A stretch of 64,000 bases of DNA from Candidatus Allofournierella excrementigallinarum (lineage in GTDB: Bacteria > Bacillota > Clostridia > Oscillospirales > Ruminococcaceae), in NCBI GenBank assembly GCA_019119025.1, contig DWXV01000059.1, forward strand, positions 1 to 64,000, read 5' to 3'. Positions 26,939 to 36,308 of the stretch are shown here, piece after piece. The notes beneath the pieces were generated by a model, which saw nothing but the letters and a program-made list of their open reading frames with translations, was not told where the DNA came from and made no database searches. Every line of letters begins with the position of its first letter. The first letter of the stretch is position 1. The position numbers and the translations under genes are program-made.

Positions 26939-27916
26939 TTATTCCTCCTCAATGGCCTCGATCAGCCGGATGGTCTCAAGATCTTTTTCAAAGCTGTAGC
27001 GCGCTTCTTCCCTGCCCGCCAGCACGCCCAAAAAGTTCTGCAGCTCGTCCACGTAGGCGTTTTCCACAATGTTGTCGCTGTAGCGCGGGTCGTGCTCCAC
27101 GCTGGCGTAGGTGTCCACCGCCCTTTTTTCGCCGCTGGCGCGGTCGAAGTCGTAAAGGCTCCTGGGGTTGCCCTCCCAGAAGAGGTGCAGCCCTTCGCCG
27201 AAGCACTCGAAGTTGCGCACCGCCTTGGGGCTCACCACATCCACCGCCAGCATGCCCTTGGTGCCGTTTTCGTGGCGCAGGGTCACAAAAACGCTGTCCG
27301 GATAGGAGATCTCCAGCTCGCTGAGCTTGTCCTTTTCCGCGTGCAGGCTCTTCACCGGGCCGAAGGCGTCCAGCAGCCAGGGCAGGTCGACGCCGAAAAT
27401 TTCCCGCACGCCGCCGGTGCGCGCATCGCCCACGAAGAAATTCTTGTAGTTCTCCCAGGGGTGCCAGTCGGGCAGGTACTGGCCGATGTGGTAGATGTAG
27501 TTCACCGGCTTTTCAAAAGCTTCCACCCGGCTCTTGATGTACCGGGTCTCGCCCCGGTAGAGCATGGTGGAGGAAAGGAACAGGGGCAGCCCCTTCTCCT
27601 TTGCCAGCGCCATGTTCTCGGCGTAGCCGTCGCTGACCAGGTTCAGTTCGGTGAACACCGGCAGGCCCGCCGTGAGCAGCTGCCGGATGATGGCCGCGTG
27701 GGAGAGGGGCGCGGTGCAGACCAGCGCGCCGTCGAACTGTTTTGCCGCCAGCGCCCCGTCGATGCTCTCGAAGCCTTCCACGCCGAGGGCCGCCGCCTCC
27801 TGGCGGCGGGAGGGGTTGGTGTCCACCCCAAAGAGGGCGATGTCCTTGTCGATGCCCTTCAAAAGCCGGGCGCGGCGCTTGCCCATGCTGCCCAGGCCCA
27901 CGATGAGAAGTTCCAT
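26939..27916 (-). CDS. Gfo/Idh/MocA-family oxidoreductase
   Basis: The 325-residue enzyme begins with VGLGSMGKRRARLL (NAD(P) binding) and has the catalytic-side segment CTAPLSHAAI followed by FTELNLV. The usual EKP triad is replaced by TEL, unlike its paralogue at 25247, so the two may do different steps or this one may be altered in function. The C-terminal domain has a typical beta sheet. The start at 27916 follows AGGTGG. It lies 31 bases after legG in the leftward operon. Confidence 0.8.
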   Translation of the reverse strand: MELLIVGLGSMGKRRARLLKGIDKDIALFGVDTNPSRRQEAAALGVEGFESIDGALAAKQFDGALVCTAPLSHAAIIRQLLTAGLPVFTELNLVSDGYAENMALAKEKGLPLFLSSTMLYRGETRYIKSRVEAFEKPVNYIYHIGQYLPDWHPWENYKNFFVGDARTGGVREIFGVDLPWLLDAFGPVKSLHAEKDKLSELEISYPDSVFVTLRHENGTKGMLAVDVVSPKAVRNFECFGEGLHLFWEGNPRSLYDFDRASGEKRAVDTYASVEHDPRYSDNIVENAYVDELQNFLGVLAGREEARYSFEKDLETIRLIEAIEEE

Positions 27917-27947
27917 AGGTTCCACCTCGTTTGTATTGTTTGCGGCC

Positions 27948-29129
27948 TTATTTGCCGTCGTAAAACACTTTGGGCGCGCCGAAGTCCGGCCGGCGCACTG
28001 CGTCCAGCAGGATGTCCACGATCCTGCCGCTGGTGTCTCCCCCATTATAGGGGCTTTTCGCGCCCTTTGCAACGGCGGCAAACTCCGGGCTGAGGGCCTT
28101 GCGCACCGCCGCGGCGATGGCCTTTTTTTCCGCCGGGCAGCACAGGACGTTTTTGCACACAGGCCGCCCCTCCTGCCGCCCGCCCACGTTCACCGCGGGC
28201 ACCCCGAAGGTGGGGGTCTCCACCACGCCGCTGGAGGAATTGCCCAGCACCAGCGCCGCGGCGGCCATGGCGGAGAGATACCGCTTCACCCCAAGGCTTG
28301 CGCGCACCGCCGCTGTTTCGGGGTGCTTTTCGCCCCATTCGTCCCACATGGCGTTGATGGCAAGGCCGCCCGCGTCGGCGTTGGACTTGGTCACCAGCCA
28401 CACAAGGCCCTCGGTGCGGGCAAGCTCGTCCATCGCGTCCAGCAAAGCGCGCATCTGGGCGGCCACATCCGCGCCGCCCGCCGTTTCGGGATGGAAGGTG
28501 ACGAGGCCGAAGGGCCGCGTCAGATCAAAGCCCACGCTCTCGCTTAAATGCACGGCATCCAGCTTTTCCATCGTGCGGATGTTCTCGTCCCCCAGGCCCC
28601 CCACGTTGAACACGGCGGCGGGCGCTTCGCCCATGCGGACGAGGCGGGCGGCGGACTCGGCGCAGCTGGGGAAGTGCAGGTGGGCGATTTTTGTGATGCA
28701 GTGGCGGTACCAGTCGTCCTGCGCCCCCAGGGTCACATCGCCGCCGCTGATGTGGGCCACCGGCACGCCGGCGAAGGCCGCGCCTTGAGCGGCGGCCAGA
28801 ATTTCGTATCGGTCGCCCAGCACAAGGCAGCAGGCAGGCTTGTTTTCTGCGAACCACTGGGAAAAGCCCCGGATAGCCCGCTCCACCGCCCTGGCGGTGG
28901 CCAGGGGCCCCTCGTCCTCTTCAAACAGGATGGGGATGTGGGCCGCGATGGGCATACCGTCCGCTTCTATCTCGCTCACCGTGGCCCCGTGGCGCTGGGA
29001 CAAATGCGCGCCGGTGACCAAAAGGGCCGGCTTCGCGTCCGTCCGGGCGGCCAGCTTTTGCAAAACGGGCCGCAGCAGGCCGTACTCCGCCCGGGTGCCG
29101 GTGACGACGGCGATGAGGGGTTGTTCCAT
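27948..29129 (-). CDS. legG: Hydrolysing UDP-N-acetylhexosamine 2-epimerase (NeuC/LegG)
   Basis: The 393-residue GT-B-fold enzyme starts with VVTGTRAEYGLLRPVL, the NeuC signature. It contains VLGDRYEILAAAQGAAF, HISGGDVTLGAQDDWYRHCITK and the nucleotide-binding GNSSSGVVE. It removes the nucleotide and inverts C2. In a legionaminic pathway the product is 2,4-diacetamido-2,4,6-trideoxymannose; in a sialic pathway it is ManNAc. Context favours the former. The start at 29129 has AAGGAGG at 8 bases. It follows legI by 19 bases. Confidence 0.9.
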   Translation of the reverse strand: MEQPLIAVVTGTRAEYGLLRPVLQKLAARTDAKPALLVTGAHLSQRHGATVSEIEADGMPIAAHIPILFEEDEGPLATARAVERAIRGFSQWFAENKPACCLVLGDRYEILAAAQGAAFAGVPVAHISGGDVTLGAQDDWYRHCITKIAHLHFPSCAESAARLVRMGEAPAAVFNVGGLGDENIRTMEKLDAVHLSESVGFDLTRPFGLVTFHPETAGGADVAAQMRALLDAMDELARTEGLVWLVTKSNADAGGLAINAMWDEWGEKHPETAAVRASLGVKRYLSAMAAAALVLGNSSSGVVETPTFGVPAVNVGGRQEGRPVCKNVLCCPAEKKAIAAAVRKALSPEFAAVAKGAKSPYNGGDTSGRIVDILLDAVRRPDFGAPKVFYDGK

Positions 29130-29148
29130 GGCCCTTCCCTCCTTTTCG

Positions 29149-30147
29149 TTACAATTCGATGGGTTCGTCCTCGGCGAAGTCCCGCTTTGCGGCGCACCCC
29201 AGCACCTCGTGCCAGCGCATGGGGGACACGCCGTCGCCCGGGCGCTTGGTGGTGAGGTTTTCGGCGGTGAAAATTTCGCCCTGCTTGATGGCCTTGGCGG
29301 CCACGATGCTCTTGCGGGCGATGGGCTTGTTTTTTGCCTCGCTGGCACTCACCGCCTTGCGGCCGGTGCCGAGGGCGGCCTGGGTGCGGCGCACTGCCTG
29401 TATCATAGCGGTAAGCTCCGGTACGTCCAGGCTGGCCTTGTGGTCGGGGCCGGGCAGGGTCTTGTCCAGCGTGAAGTGCTTTTCGATGACCACCGCCCCC
29501 AGGGCCGCCGCGGCCACGTCGCACTCCCAGCCGGGGGTGTGGTCGGAAAGGCCCACCGGCACGCCGAACTGCTCCGCCAGTTCCAGCATGGCCAGCAGGT
29601 TCGCGTCCTCATAGGGGGTGGGGTACTCGGTGTTGCAGTGGAGCAGCGTCACCCCGGGGCAGCCGCCGTCCTCCAGAACGGAGAGGGCGTCCTCGATCTC
29701 CGGCAGGGTGCTCATGCCGGTGGAGAGCACCACCGGCTTTTTGGCCGCCGCCACCGCCTCAAGATAGGGCAGGTTGGTGATCTCGCCGCTGGGGATTTTA
29801 AAGAAGGGCAGGTCCAGCTCCTTCAAAAACTCCACGCTGGGCAGGTCGAAGGCCGCCGAGAGGTACTGGATGCCGATGGAATCGCAGTATGCCTTCAACT
29901 GCCGGTGGCCCTCAAAATCAAAGTGCAGCCGCCGGATCATCTCCAGCTGGCTCTCGCCGTCCCCCGTCCGGGCCTTCTGATACTCGGCCTTGGGCGCGAA
30001 TTTCGACACCACCAATTCCGGCACGGCGGTCTGGTATTTCACTACGTCCGCCCCGGCGTTTTTGGCAGCCAGCGCCATCTGTTTTGCCATTTCCAGGCTG
30101 CCGTTGTGGTTGACGCCCGCCTCGGCAATGATGAGAACGTCCTGCAT
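29149..30147 (-). CDS. legI: Nonulosonic acid synthase (NeuB/LegI) with SAF domain
   Basis: The 332-residue enzyme condenses a six-carbon sugar with phosphoenolpyruvate. The TIM barrel carries AEAGVNHNG, SAAFDLPSVEFL, KIPSGEITNLPYL, LHCNTEYPTP, GLSDHTPG and IEKHFTLD, all NeuB-family landmarks. A C-terminal antifreeze-like SAF domain (about 272-332) ends the protein, with ARKSIVAAKAIKQGE. Domain order and length are usual. It lies between yfhO-like and legG genes, with AAGGAG before the ATG. Confidence 0.93.
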   Translation of the reverse strand: MQDVLIIAEAGVNHNGSLEMAKQMALAAKNAGADVVKYQTAVPELVVSKFAPKAEYQKARTGDGESQLEMIRRLHFDFEGHRQLKAYCDSIGIQYLSAAFDLPSVEFLKELDLPFFKIPSGEITNLPYLEAVAAAKKPVVLSTGMSTLPEIEDALSVLEDGGCPGVTLLHCNTEYPTPYEDANLLAMLELAEQFGVPVGLSDHTPGWECDVAAAALGAVVIEKHFTLDKTLPGPDHKASLDVPELTAMIQAVRRTQAALGTGRKAVSASEAKNKPIARKSIVAAKAIKQGEIFTAENLTTKRPGDGVSPMRWHEVLGCAAKRDFAEDEPIEL

Positions 30148-30151
30148 ATCG

Positions 30152-32641
30152 TTATCGCTCCTTCCCCTTTGTTTTCTTGTGCCAGAATGCCAGCGCCGCG
30201 AGGCCCAAAGTCCCCGCCAGCGTCAGGCCAAGGCCCGCCGCCGCGCCCGGCTGGGCGTAGGCCAGCGTGAGGGTGTGGCCGCCCGCGGGCAGTTCCACCG
30301 CCAGCAGCGCCCCCGCCGCCCTCTGGATCTCAGCGGGCACGCCGTCCACTTCGGCCCGCCAGTTTTCGTCATAGGGCACCGTGAGCACCACAAGGCCCTC
30401 CGCCTGCGCGCCCGTTTCCAATGTGATGGCCCCGTCCTTCCAGGCCGTCACCGCCGGGGCCGCCGAGCGCAGCCGGCCGCAGGCGGCGGCCAGGGCTTCT
30501 TCGTCCAGCACCGCGAAGCGGGCAAAGTCCACCGCCGCGCCCAAAGCGACGTTCACGGTCTGCCCTGCCTCAAACCGGCCCAGGTCCACCGCGGCGTCCG
30601 CCGAACGGCCAATGGAAAGGATGCTGCCCTTCTCCTGGCCGTTCACCGCCAGGGGCACATCCGTCCCCGCGCCGGAAAAGACAGCGTAGAGGATGCCGCT
30701 TTCGGGCATCGTCAGGTCGAATGCCGCGCCGCTTCCGCCGCTCTCCACCGGGGTGAACAGGGCCGCTTCCTCGCCCAGCAGGGCGGTATAAAGGGCCTCG
30801 GCCGCCTCAAAGGCGTCCAGGCCTTCCGCCAGTTCGAAGGCCCCGGCGTCCGAGGGCGACCAGAGCGCCCGGGGCAGGGCGTCCGGGTTTTTATACACCT
30901 GCCAGGGGGCGGCAATGTCCGTCTTTTCAAAGTGGGTGGGCGCCGCGTCCCCCTCCCGGGCCAGGAACCACCCCACCGACAGAAGGCTGTCGGCGGCGGC
31001 GGTGCTGCCCGAAAGGTAGCCATAGCTGGAGCCATAGTTGCGGTAGCCCAGGGCCATCAGCAAAATCGACGAGGCCCCGTCCTGCACGCTGCTGAAATGG
31101 GTCAGCCCGTCGTAGCCCAGCAGCATGGGGTCGTTGAGGGTGCGGAAAAAGGTCTTTTCCACCCGGTAGCGTCCGGCGTTCGCTTTTTCCACCGCCTGCA
31201 CGGTGGCCCGCCCGGCCCGCACAAAACCGGCGTAATCCGCCACGGGGTAAACTTCAAAGAGGCGCAGCGCCCAGTATCCGTTCAGCGCCAGCTCCCCGGC
31301 GGTGAGGGCGGCCAGGGCCAGGGCGGCCAGCTTATTTTTGCCGCCTTTGAGGCGGCCCCACAGCCAGACGAGGCCGATGCCCGCCGCCAGCAAGCAGCAG
31401 GCCAGCAGCCAGCGCCGCCGGCCGTAGGTCTCGGCGCGGACGAAATACACCAGCACCCCCAGCGCCGCCGCCAGTGCCCCGGCGGCAAGGCCGGTTTTGA
31501 GGCTCACCGGCCCGGCGAGGGCCCCCGCGCCCAGGGTGAGCAGCAGGAACACCAGAAGGAAGCTCTCCCGGTAGGGGAACCAGTTGGGGGCGGCAAAGCC
31601 ATGCCACGCGAGGTCCAGCGGCCGCCACCAGAGGCTGGCCAGCAGCAGGGCGGCGAACAGCCCATAGACCAGCTTTTCCCGCCGGGGCCTTGCGGAGAAG
31701 AAATAGAGCAGCGCCGCCCCAAGCCCCAGCATGCCGCAGTAGACCGGGGGCAGGCCGCTTTGCACGTCCGCCCAGACGAAGTTTCCGGTGAAGAATTTCT
31801 GGGTAAGGTCCAGCGGTGAAAACTGCCCGCCGCCAAAAAAATCAAGGCCGGTGCTCTTCACCCGCAAAATCTCGGTCACGGCAGGCAGCAGCACCGCGCC
31901 GGCCAGCGCCGCCGCCGTGGCCCCCGCCGCCGCAAAGCGGCCAAAAGCCGAAAAAACGGCCTTCCGTCCTGGGCGGGGCGAGCGCGCCGCGAGCCCCGCA
32001 ATAAAATACAGCGCGGAGAAGATGCACAGCATATACCCCATGTAGAAGTTTGTGAAGATGGCCGCGGCCAGCGCCAGGGCGAAGCCCACGGCCCCTTTGC
32101 CCGCCAGCAGACGGTCCAGCCCCGCCGCCACCAGCGGCAGCAGGATCACCGCGTCCAGCCAGAGGACGTTCTGGGCGTAGGCCACCGAATAGCCCATGAG
32201 GCCATAGCACCAGCACAGGGGCAGCCAGAGGGCCTTTTCGCCGCCCCAGCGCCGCTCGAGGTAAAAGCAGAAGGCCGCCGCCGCCAAAACCACCTTGAGG
32301 GCCCAGACAAGGCAGCACAGCTGGCCGTAGAATTCCGGCGCGATGAGAAGATACAGCCAGGCGAAGGGGCTGGCAAAGTAGTAGGCAAACAGGGCGAAGG
32401 CCCCGCCGCCCAGGCCCAGATCATCGGCATAAAAGAGGCTGCCGCCCCCGCGCGCCGCGTCGTAAAAATGGGCGTAGAAGGGGATATACTGGCTGTTGAG
32501 GTCCCCGGTCATCACCGAGTTCGGCCCGAAGGGCCAGAAGCCGCAGGCGGCATAGACGGCGCAGACGATGAGCGCCATGCCCCCCGCCGCCAGAAACAGG
32601 CGGCCCCGGCGGCCCTTAAAAAAGCGTTTTGCTCGTTCCAT
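30152..32641 (-). CDS. YfhO-family membrane glycosyltransferase-like protein
   Basis: The 829-residue protein has about 12 membrane helices, the family motif GDLNSQYIPFY after the first helix, and a large outside C-terminal domain (about 500-790) before a last helix. B. subtilis YfhO is a GT-C-type enzyme that glycosylates lipoteichoic acid outside the membrane, so a similar wall or lipid glycosylation is expected. Length is typical. The ATG follows GAGAGG. It is in the leftward operon, 4 bases before legI. Confidence 0.88.
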   Translation of the reverse strand: MERAKRFFKGRRGRLFLAAGGMALIVCAVYAACGFWPFGPNSVMTGDLNSQYIPFYAHFYDAARGGGSLFYADDLGLGGGAFALFAYYFASPFAWLYLLIAPEFYGQLCCLVWALKVVLAAAAFCFYLERRWGGEKALWLPLCWCYGLMGYSVAYAQNVLWLDAVILLPLVAAGLDRLLAGKGAVGFALALAAAIFTNFYMGYMLCIFSALYFIAGLAARSPRPGRKAVFSAFGRFAAAGATAAALAGAVLLPAVTEILRVKSTGLDFFGGGQFSPLDLTQKFFTGNFVWADVQSGLPPVYCGMLGLGAALLYFFSARPRREKLVYGLFAALLLASLWWRPLDLAWHGFAAPNWFPYRESFLLVFLLLTLGAGALAGPVSLKTGLAAGALAAALGVLVYFVRAETYGRRRWLLACCLLAAGIGLVWLWGRLKGGKNKLAALALAALTAGELALNGYWALRLFEVYPVADYAGFVRAGRATVQAVEKANAGRYRVEKTFFRTLNDPMLLGYDGLTHFSSVQDGASSILLMALGYRNYGSSYGYLSGSTAAADSLLSVGWFLAREGDAAPTHFEKTDIAAPWQVYKNPDALPRALWSPSDAGAFELAEGLDAFEAAEALYTALLGEEAALFTPVESGGSGAAFDLTMPESGILYAVFSGAGTDVPLAVNGQEKGSILSIGRSADAAVDLGRFEAGQTVNVALGAAVDFARFAVLDEEALAAACGRLRSAAPAVTAWKDGAITLETGAQAEGLVVLTVPYDENWRAEVDGVPAEIQRAAGALLAVELPAGGHTLTLAYAQPGAAAGLGLTLAGTLGLAALAFWHKKTKGKER

Positions 32642-32666
32642 TCCAAACCTCTCGCGGCGGGGCGCT

Positions 32667-33278
32667 TCAGCCCCGCTTTTTCAAAAGCCGCCCCTTCCAG
32701 AAAAGGCCCAGGTCCAAAAGCACCGCCGCCGCGGCAGGCAGCGCCGCCAGCGCCAGCGCCTGCCCGGCCCGGGGCACGAAGTACCGCCAGAAGGCCACCG
32801 GCGCGTTCACGGTGAGGCTGGCGTTTTCGCCCTCGGCCAGCACCACGCCCGCCCCTGCGGCGGGGTCGATGCGGATGGTATCCGCCGTTTCCGGGAACAC
32901 CAGCAGCACGCCGTCCTCCACGCCCTGGGCAAACACCCGGCGGCGCAGGCTGAAGTCCTGCCCGGCGGCGGCCCAGTAGCCCTCAAAGCCGGAGGCCGGC
33001 GCATCGGTCTTCAAAAACACGCTGCGCACCGGCCGCCCGCCGGCGAAGACAAACTGCGGGTCGGCCCCGGTGGTGACCCAGAGGCCGTCCCCGGTGAGGG
33101 CGATATCCTGGCTTTGCAGCGAGGAAAGGGGCACTTCCCCCGCGGCCAGCCGCCCGGTGGCAAAGCCGAGGGCGTCCTGCCCGGCGTTTCCTAAGGCCCA
33201 CAGCGCCCACAGCGCCAGGGCCAGGAGATAGCAGGCGGCCACCAGGTGGGCCGCCGCCCATGCAAACACTCGTTTCAT
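32667..33278 (-). CDS. Small membrane-anchored partner protein (pair A)
   Basis: This 203-residue protein has an N-terminal helix (about 10-30), an outside beta-rich domain of about 130 residues and a C-terminal helix (about 172-192). It contains TTGADPQFVFAG at the position where the partner at 40094 has STDGDPQLLWQG. I recognise no family. The ATG overlaps the stop of the large membrane protein at 33275 (ATGA). The same large-small order and overlap recur at 36305 and 40094, so this looks like one of three related modules. Confidence 0.7.
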   Translation of the reverse strand: MKRVFAWAAAHLVAACYLLALALWALWALGNAGQDALGFATGRLAAGEVPLSSLQSQDIALTGDGLWVTTGADPQFVFAGGRPVRSVFLKTDAPASGFEGYWAAAGQDFSLRRRVFAQGVEDGVLLVFPETADTIRIDPAAGAGVVLAEGENASLTVNAPVAFWRYFVPRAGQALALAALPAAAAVLLDLGLFWKGRLLKKRG

Positions 33279-35239
33279 CCTTCGGCCCCCACGTTGCAGA
33301 CAAAGTCAAATTGGCCCAAGGCCCCGTTCCAGGCGTACACCGCCGAACCCGTCTCACAGCCCGCCAGCCCGTCGCTGAACAGAGCCGCGTAGCCATCGGC
33401 AAAGAGGCCGTCGCTGCGCTCCACGAACACATAGTCGCAGCCCCGCCCGCGGATACACTCCAGCAGTTCTTCGGCGGTGTAGGGGTGGTAGTAGGGCGCA
33501 CCCTCTTCCAGCGCCCCGGGCACAGCGAAGGTGCCGCCGCCGCCCTGGCCGTCGTTGCCGCTGTAGTCCAGATACCAGGGGTAAAGCTCATAGGAATAGA
33601 GGAACCAGCGGCTGCCGTCGTCCCCCTGGCTGACGAAGAAGATATGGGCGTCCTTCGGCACCGCCGCCTGCACCTGGGCCGCTTCGTCCCGGGCGGCCCA
33701 GCGCGCGGCGTAGGCGGCGTTTCCCCCGCCGAACACGGTGAGGCTGAAGGGCAGCCGCAGCCACACCAGCGCCGCCAGCGCCAGCGTCATCGCCGCGAAG
33801 CCGGTCTGCACAAGGCCCTGGATGCGCTCGGAGCCCATGGCCCGCAGCACCAGCGCCGCCGAGGCCAGCAGCCAGCCCAGCAGATAAGGGTACATATACC
33901 GCTCAAAGCCCACCAGCCCGCCGGACACCTCGTCCCGGAACACATACACATAGGTCAGGCCGATGAAGAAAAAGTAGGCCGCAAAGCCCGCCGTGCCCAG
34001 CACGGCAAAGAGGCCCGCCTGACGGCGCAGGGCTTTTTCCTTTGTGAGGACGGCCGCCCCCGCGGCCATGGCCACCGCCAGGGCGGCGACTGCCGCGAAA
34101 GGCCCCACCATGGTGGTTTGGGAGGTGAAAAGCGCCCGCACAAGGCCCCCCATGATGGTGGCGAATTTCCCGGTGCGGCCGATGCCAAGCAGCTCCTTCA
34201 CGCCGGTGAGCACCATTTCGGCCATGCCCATCTGCTGGGTGCCGCCCACGTTGGTGGTATCCGCCGCGCTTGCCACCGAGAGGTATTTCTGCCAGCTCCA
34301 GAAAGAAAGGCCGCAGGTGGCAAAAAGCCCGGCCCAGCCCGCCGCGGGCTTTGCCCAGCGGCGCAGGGGAGCCTTTTCCAGCAGCAGGGCAAAGGCCCCG
34401 TCGGCGGCGATGAGCCCCGCCGCCACCAGCGCCAGGGCAAAGCCGGTGTCTTTTTCCAGGCACAGGGCGGCCAGCGCCAGGGCCGAAGGCCACAGCGCCT
34501 TTTTCTCGTTGATATAGTAGGCCGCCAGCGCGCCGCCGAAGGTCAGGCCCAAAGGGATGTCCGAGAGGGCCGAGGCGTAAAGGTCGGTGGGGCGGGCGAC
34601 GCTGCCGTAAAGGGTGATGACGAAGGGCAGCAAAAAGCCGAAGCCCAGCGCCGGCACCCACTGCCGGGGCCTGCCTTTTTCGCAGCCGGCGGTGAGGGCG
34701 GCGAAGATGGAAAGAAGCAGGATGTCATAGCCCGCCAGCACCCGCCACTCGGCGTATTCGCCGAAGAACTGGAAGAACCAGCCCAGCACCACCAGCGCCG
34801 GGCGGTGGGTGCCCACCCAGGCCCAGCCGATGTCGGCGTTCACATAAAGCCCGCCGCTGGTTTTGACGATCTTGGCGGCGGTGCCCCAGAAGGAGAATTC
34901 GTCCCAGGTGGAGAACATGGGCTGCCGCCAGGCGAAAAAGGCCAGCAGCGCCGCCGCCAGCACGAAAAAGGCGGCAAAGCCGGGGGCTTTCAGCGCGGCG
35001 GCGGGCTGTTTTGCCCCCGCCGGCCAGACCGCGAGCGCCCAGGCCGCCGCCGCCAGCGCAAAATAGAGCCACCCGGCCGCCGCCAGCACGCCCAGCATGC
35101 CCGCGGCGGAAAACCACACCATGGTGGCGCACACAGCCGCAAAGGGCGCAAGCGGCGCGGGCAGCTTTGTGCGCCGCGCCATGAGCACGGCAAAGCCCGC
35201 CAGCGCCGCCAGCGACAGATAGCTGTAAAAAAGTTCCAT
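33275..35239 (-). CDS. Large GT-C-like membrane protein (pair A)
   Basis: The 654-residue protein has about 12 membrane helices. In the first outside loop lies WDEFSFWGTAAK (Asp113-Glu114), the place of catalytic acids in GT-C enzymes. SDIPLGLTFGG follows mid-protein and FFVSQGDDGSRW near the start of a soluble C-terminal domain of about 120 residues. The same three motifs occur in the proteins at 36919 and 40735. Transfer of a lipid-linked sugar is inferred. ATG at 35239 has GGGAG at 8 bases. It overlaps its small partner gene by 4 bases. Confidence 0.75.
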   Translation of the reverse strand: MELFYSYLSLAALAGFAVLMARRTKLPAPLAPFAAVCATMVWFSAAGMLGVLAAAGWLYFALAAAAWALAVWPAGAKQPAAALKAPGFAAFFVLAAALLAFFAWRQPMFSTWDEFSFWGTAAKIVKTSGGLYVNADIGWAWVGTHRPALVVLGWFFQFFGEYAEWRVLAGYDILLLSIFAALTAGCEKGRPRQWVPALGFGFLLPFVITLYGSVARPTDLYASALSDIPLGLTFGGALAAYYINEKKALWPSALALAALCLEKDTGFALALVAAGLIAADGAFALLLEKAPLRRWAKPAAGWAGLFATCGLSFWSWQKYLSVASAADTTNVGGTQQMGMAEMVLTGVKELLGIGRTGKFATIMGGLVRALFTSQTTMVGPFAAVAALAVAMAAGAAVLTKEKALRRQAGLFAVLGTAGFAAYFFFIGLTYVYVFRDEVSGGLVGFERYMYPYLLGWLLASAALVLRAMGSERIQGLVQTGFAAMTLALAALVWLRLPFSLTVFGGGNAAYAARWAARDEAAQVQAAVPKDAHIFFVSQGDDGSRWFLYSYELYPWYLDYSGNDGQGGGGTFAVPGALEEGAPYYHPYTAEELLECIRGRGCDYVFVERSDGLFADGYAALFSDGLAGCETGSAVYAWNGALGQFDFVCNVGAEG

Positions 35240-35258
35240 ACGCAAAGCTCCCTGCGCG

Positions 35259-36308
35259 TCAGGCCTGCTGTTCCAGGCGGCGGCGCATCTTTTCCAGTTC
35301 TTCCATCTGGCCCATGTCCATCCAGGCGGACTCGTTGATGGGATACACCCCCACCGGCAGGCCCCTTTGACGGTATTCGTCGATCACGTCGGGAAAGCCC
35401 ACCTTGCGGCCCTCCTCCATCTCCTCCACCACCTGCGGCTCCACCACGTAAACGCCGGTGTTGGTGAGGAAGTTCAGCTCCGGCTTTTCCCGCATGGCGG
35501 CGATGGCTCCGTTCTCCCCCATCTCCACCACGCCGTAGGGCACGGTGTAGTGCTTGTAGGCGCAGATCATGGTGATGAGGTTGCCGTGCTTTTTGTGATA
35601 CTGATACACATCGCCGTAGTCCACGTCCAGGAGGGTGTCGCAGTTGGAGAAGAAGAAGGTGCCGTCCAGCTTGCCCTTCAAAAGGCTCAGGCCGCCGCCG
35701 GTGCCCAGAAACTCTGTCTCGTCCACATACTCCACCTGGTAGCGCAGGTCCTCCAGGTCGTTGAAATAGGACTTGATCATATTCTTTTTGTAGTTTACCA
35801 CCAAAACCATGCGGCGGCAACCGAAATCGGAAAAGCGCTCCAGGATGAGCTCGCAGATGGGTTTCTCCCCCACCGGGATCAGGGGCTTGGGCAGGATCTT
35901 GGTGTAGGGATAAAGCCGAGTGCCCAGGCCCCCGGCCATCACCACCACCGGGATGTTCGCCTGCTTGCGGTTGTCCACGTCAAGGCCGGTGGCGAACACC
36001 ACATCCGTCACATGGCCGTCCCGGTCCAGAAGGGGAAGCGCGTCGATGGAATGCCGCTCCAGCATGGCCTTGGCCCGCCCACGCTCTTCCAGCGGCAGGC
36101 TCTTGGGGGAATAGTTCGCCGCAAGGCGCACCGGGTCCTCCAGCCTGCCGCCCCGCAGCAGGAACTTGCGCAAATCGCCGTCGGTGAGCACCGCCTGCAG
36201 CCTGCCCTCCGGCGCGATGAAGAGGATGCGCTGGCCGGTCTCGTCCAGCTGCTTCATGGTCTGGAGGATGGTGGCGTCCTCCCGGATGAACAGTTCTTCC
36301 AGTTTCAA
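35259..36308 (-). CDS. ptmE: CBS-domain sugar-1-phosphate nucleotidyltransferase (PtmE-like)
   Basis: The 349-residue protein has two CBS motifs (about 1-115) followed by a nucleotidyltransferase domain: VVVMAGGLGTRLYPYTKILPKPLIPVGEKP (nucleotide loop), FFSNCDTLL and GVYVVEP. This architecture matches Campylobacter PtmE, which makes GDP-GlcNAc for legionaminic acid from glucosamine phosphate. The start is a TTG at 36308 that overlaps the preceding stop as TTGA, with AAGGGGG upstream. Its product should feed LegB. Confidence 0.85.
   Translation of the reverse strand: MKLEELFIREDATILQTMKQLDETGQRILFIAPEGRLQAVLTDGDLRKFLLRGGRLEDPVRLAANYSPKSLPLEERGRAKAMLERHSIDALPLLDRDGHVTDVVFATGLDVDNRKQANIPVVVMAGGLGTRLYPYTKILPKPLIPVGEKPICELILERFSDFGCRRMVLVVNYKKNMIKSYFNDLEDLRYQVEYVDETEFLGTGGGLSLLKGKLDGTFFFSNCDTLLDVDYGDVYQYHKKHGNLITMICAYKHYTVPYGVVEMGENGAIAAMREKPELNFLTNTGVYVVEPQVVEEMEEGRKVGFPDVIDEYRQRGLPVGVYPINESAWMDMGQMEELEKMRRRLEQQA

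Noticed and set aside
29149-30147. Assignment as true sialic acid synthase
   Set aside because: The family match alone allows it, but LegB, LegC and a PtmE-like enzyme in the same operon fit legionaminic acid better.
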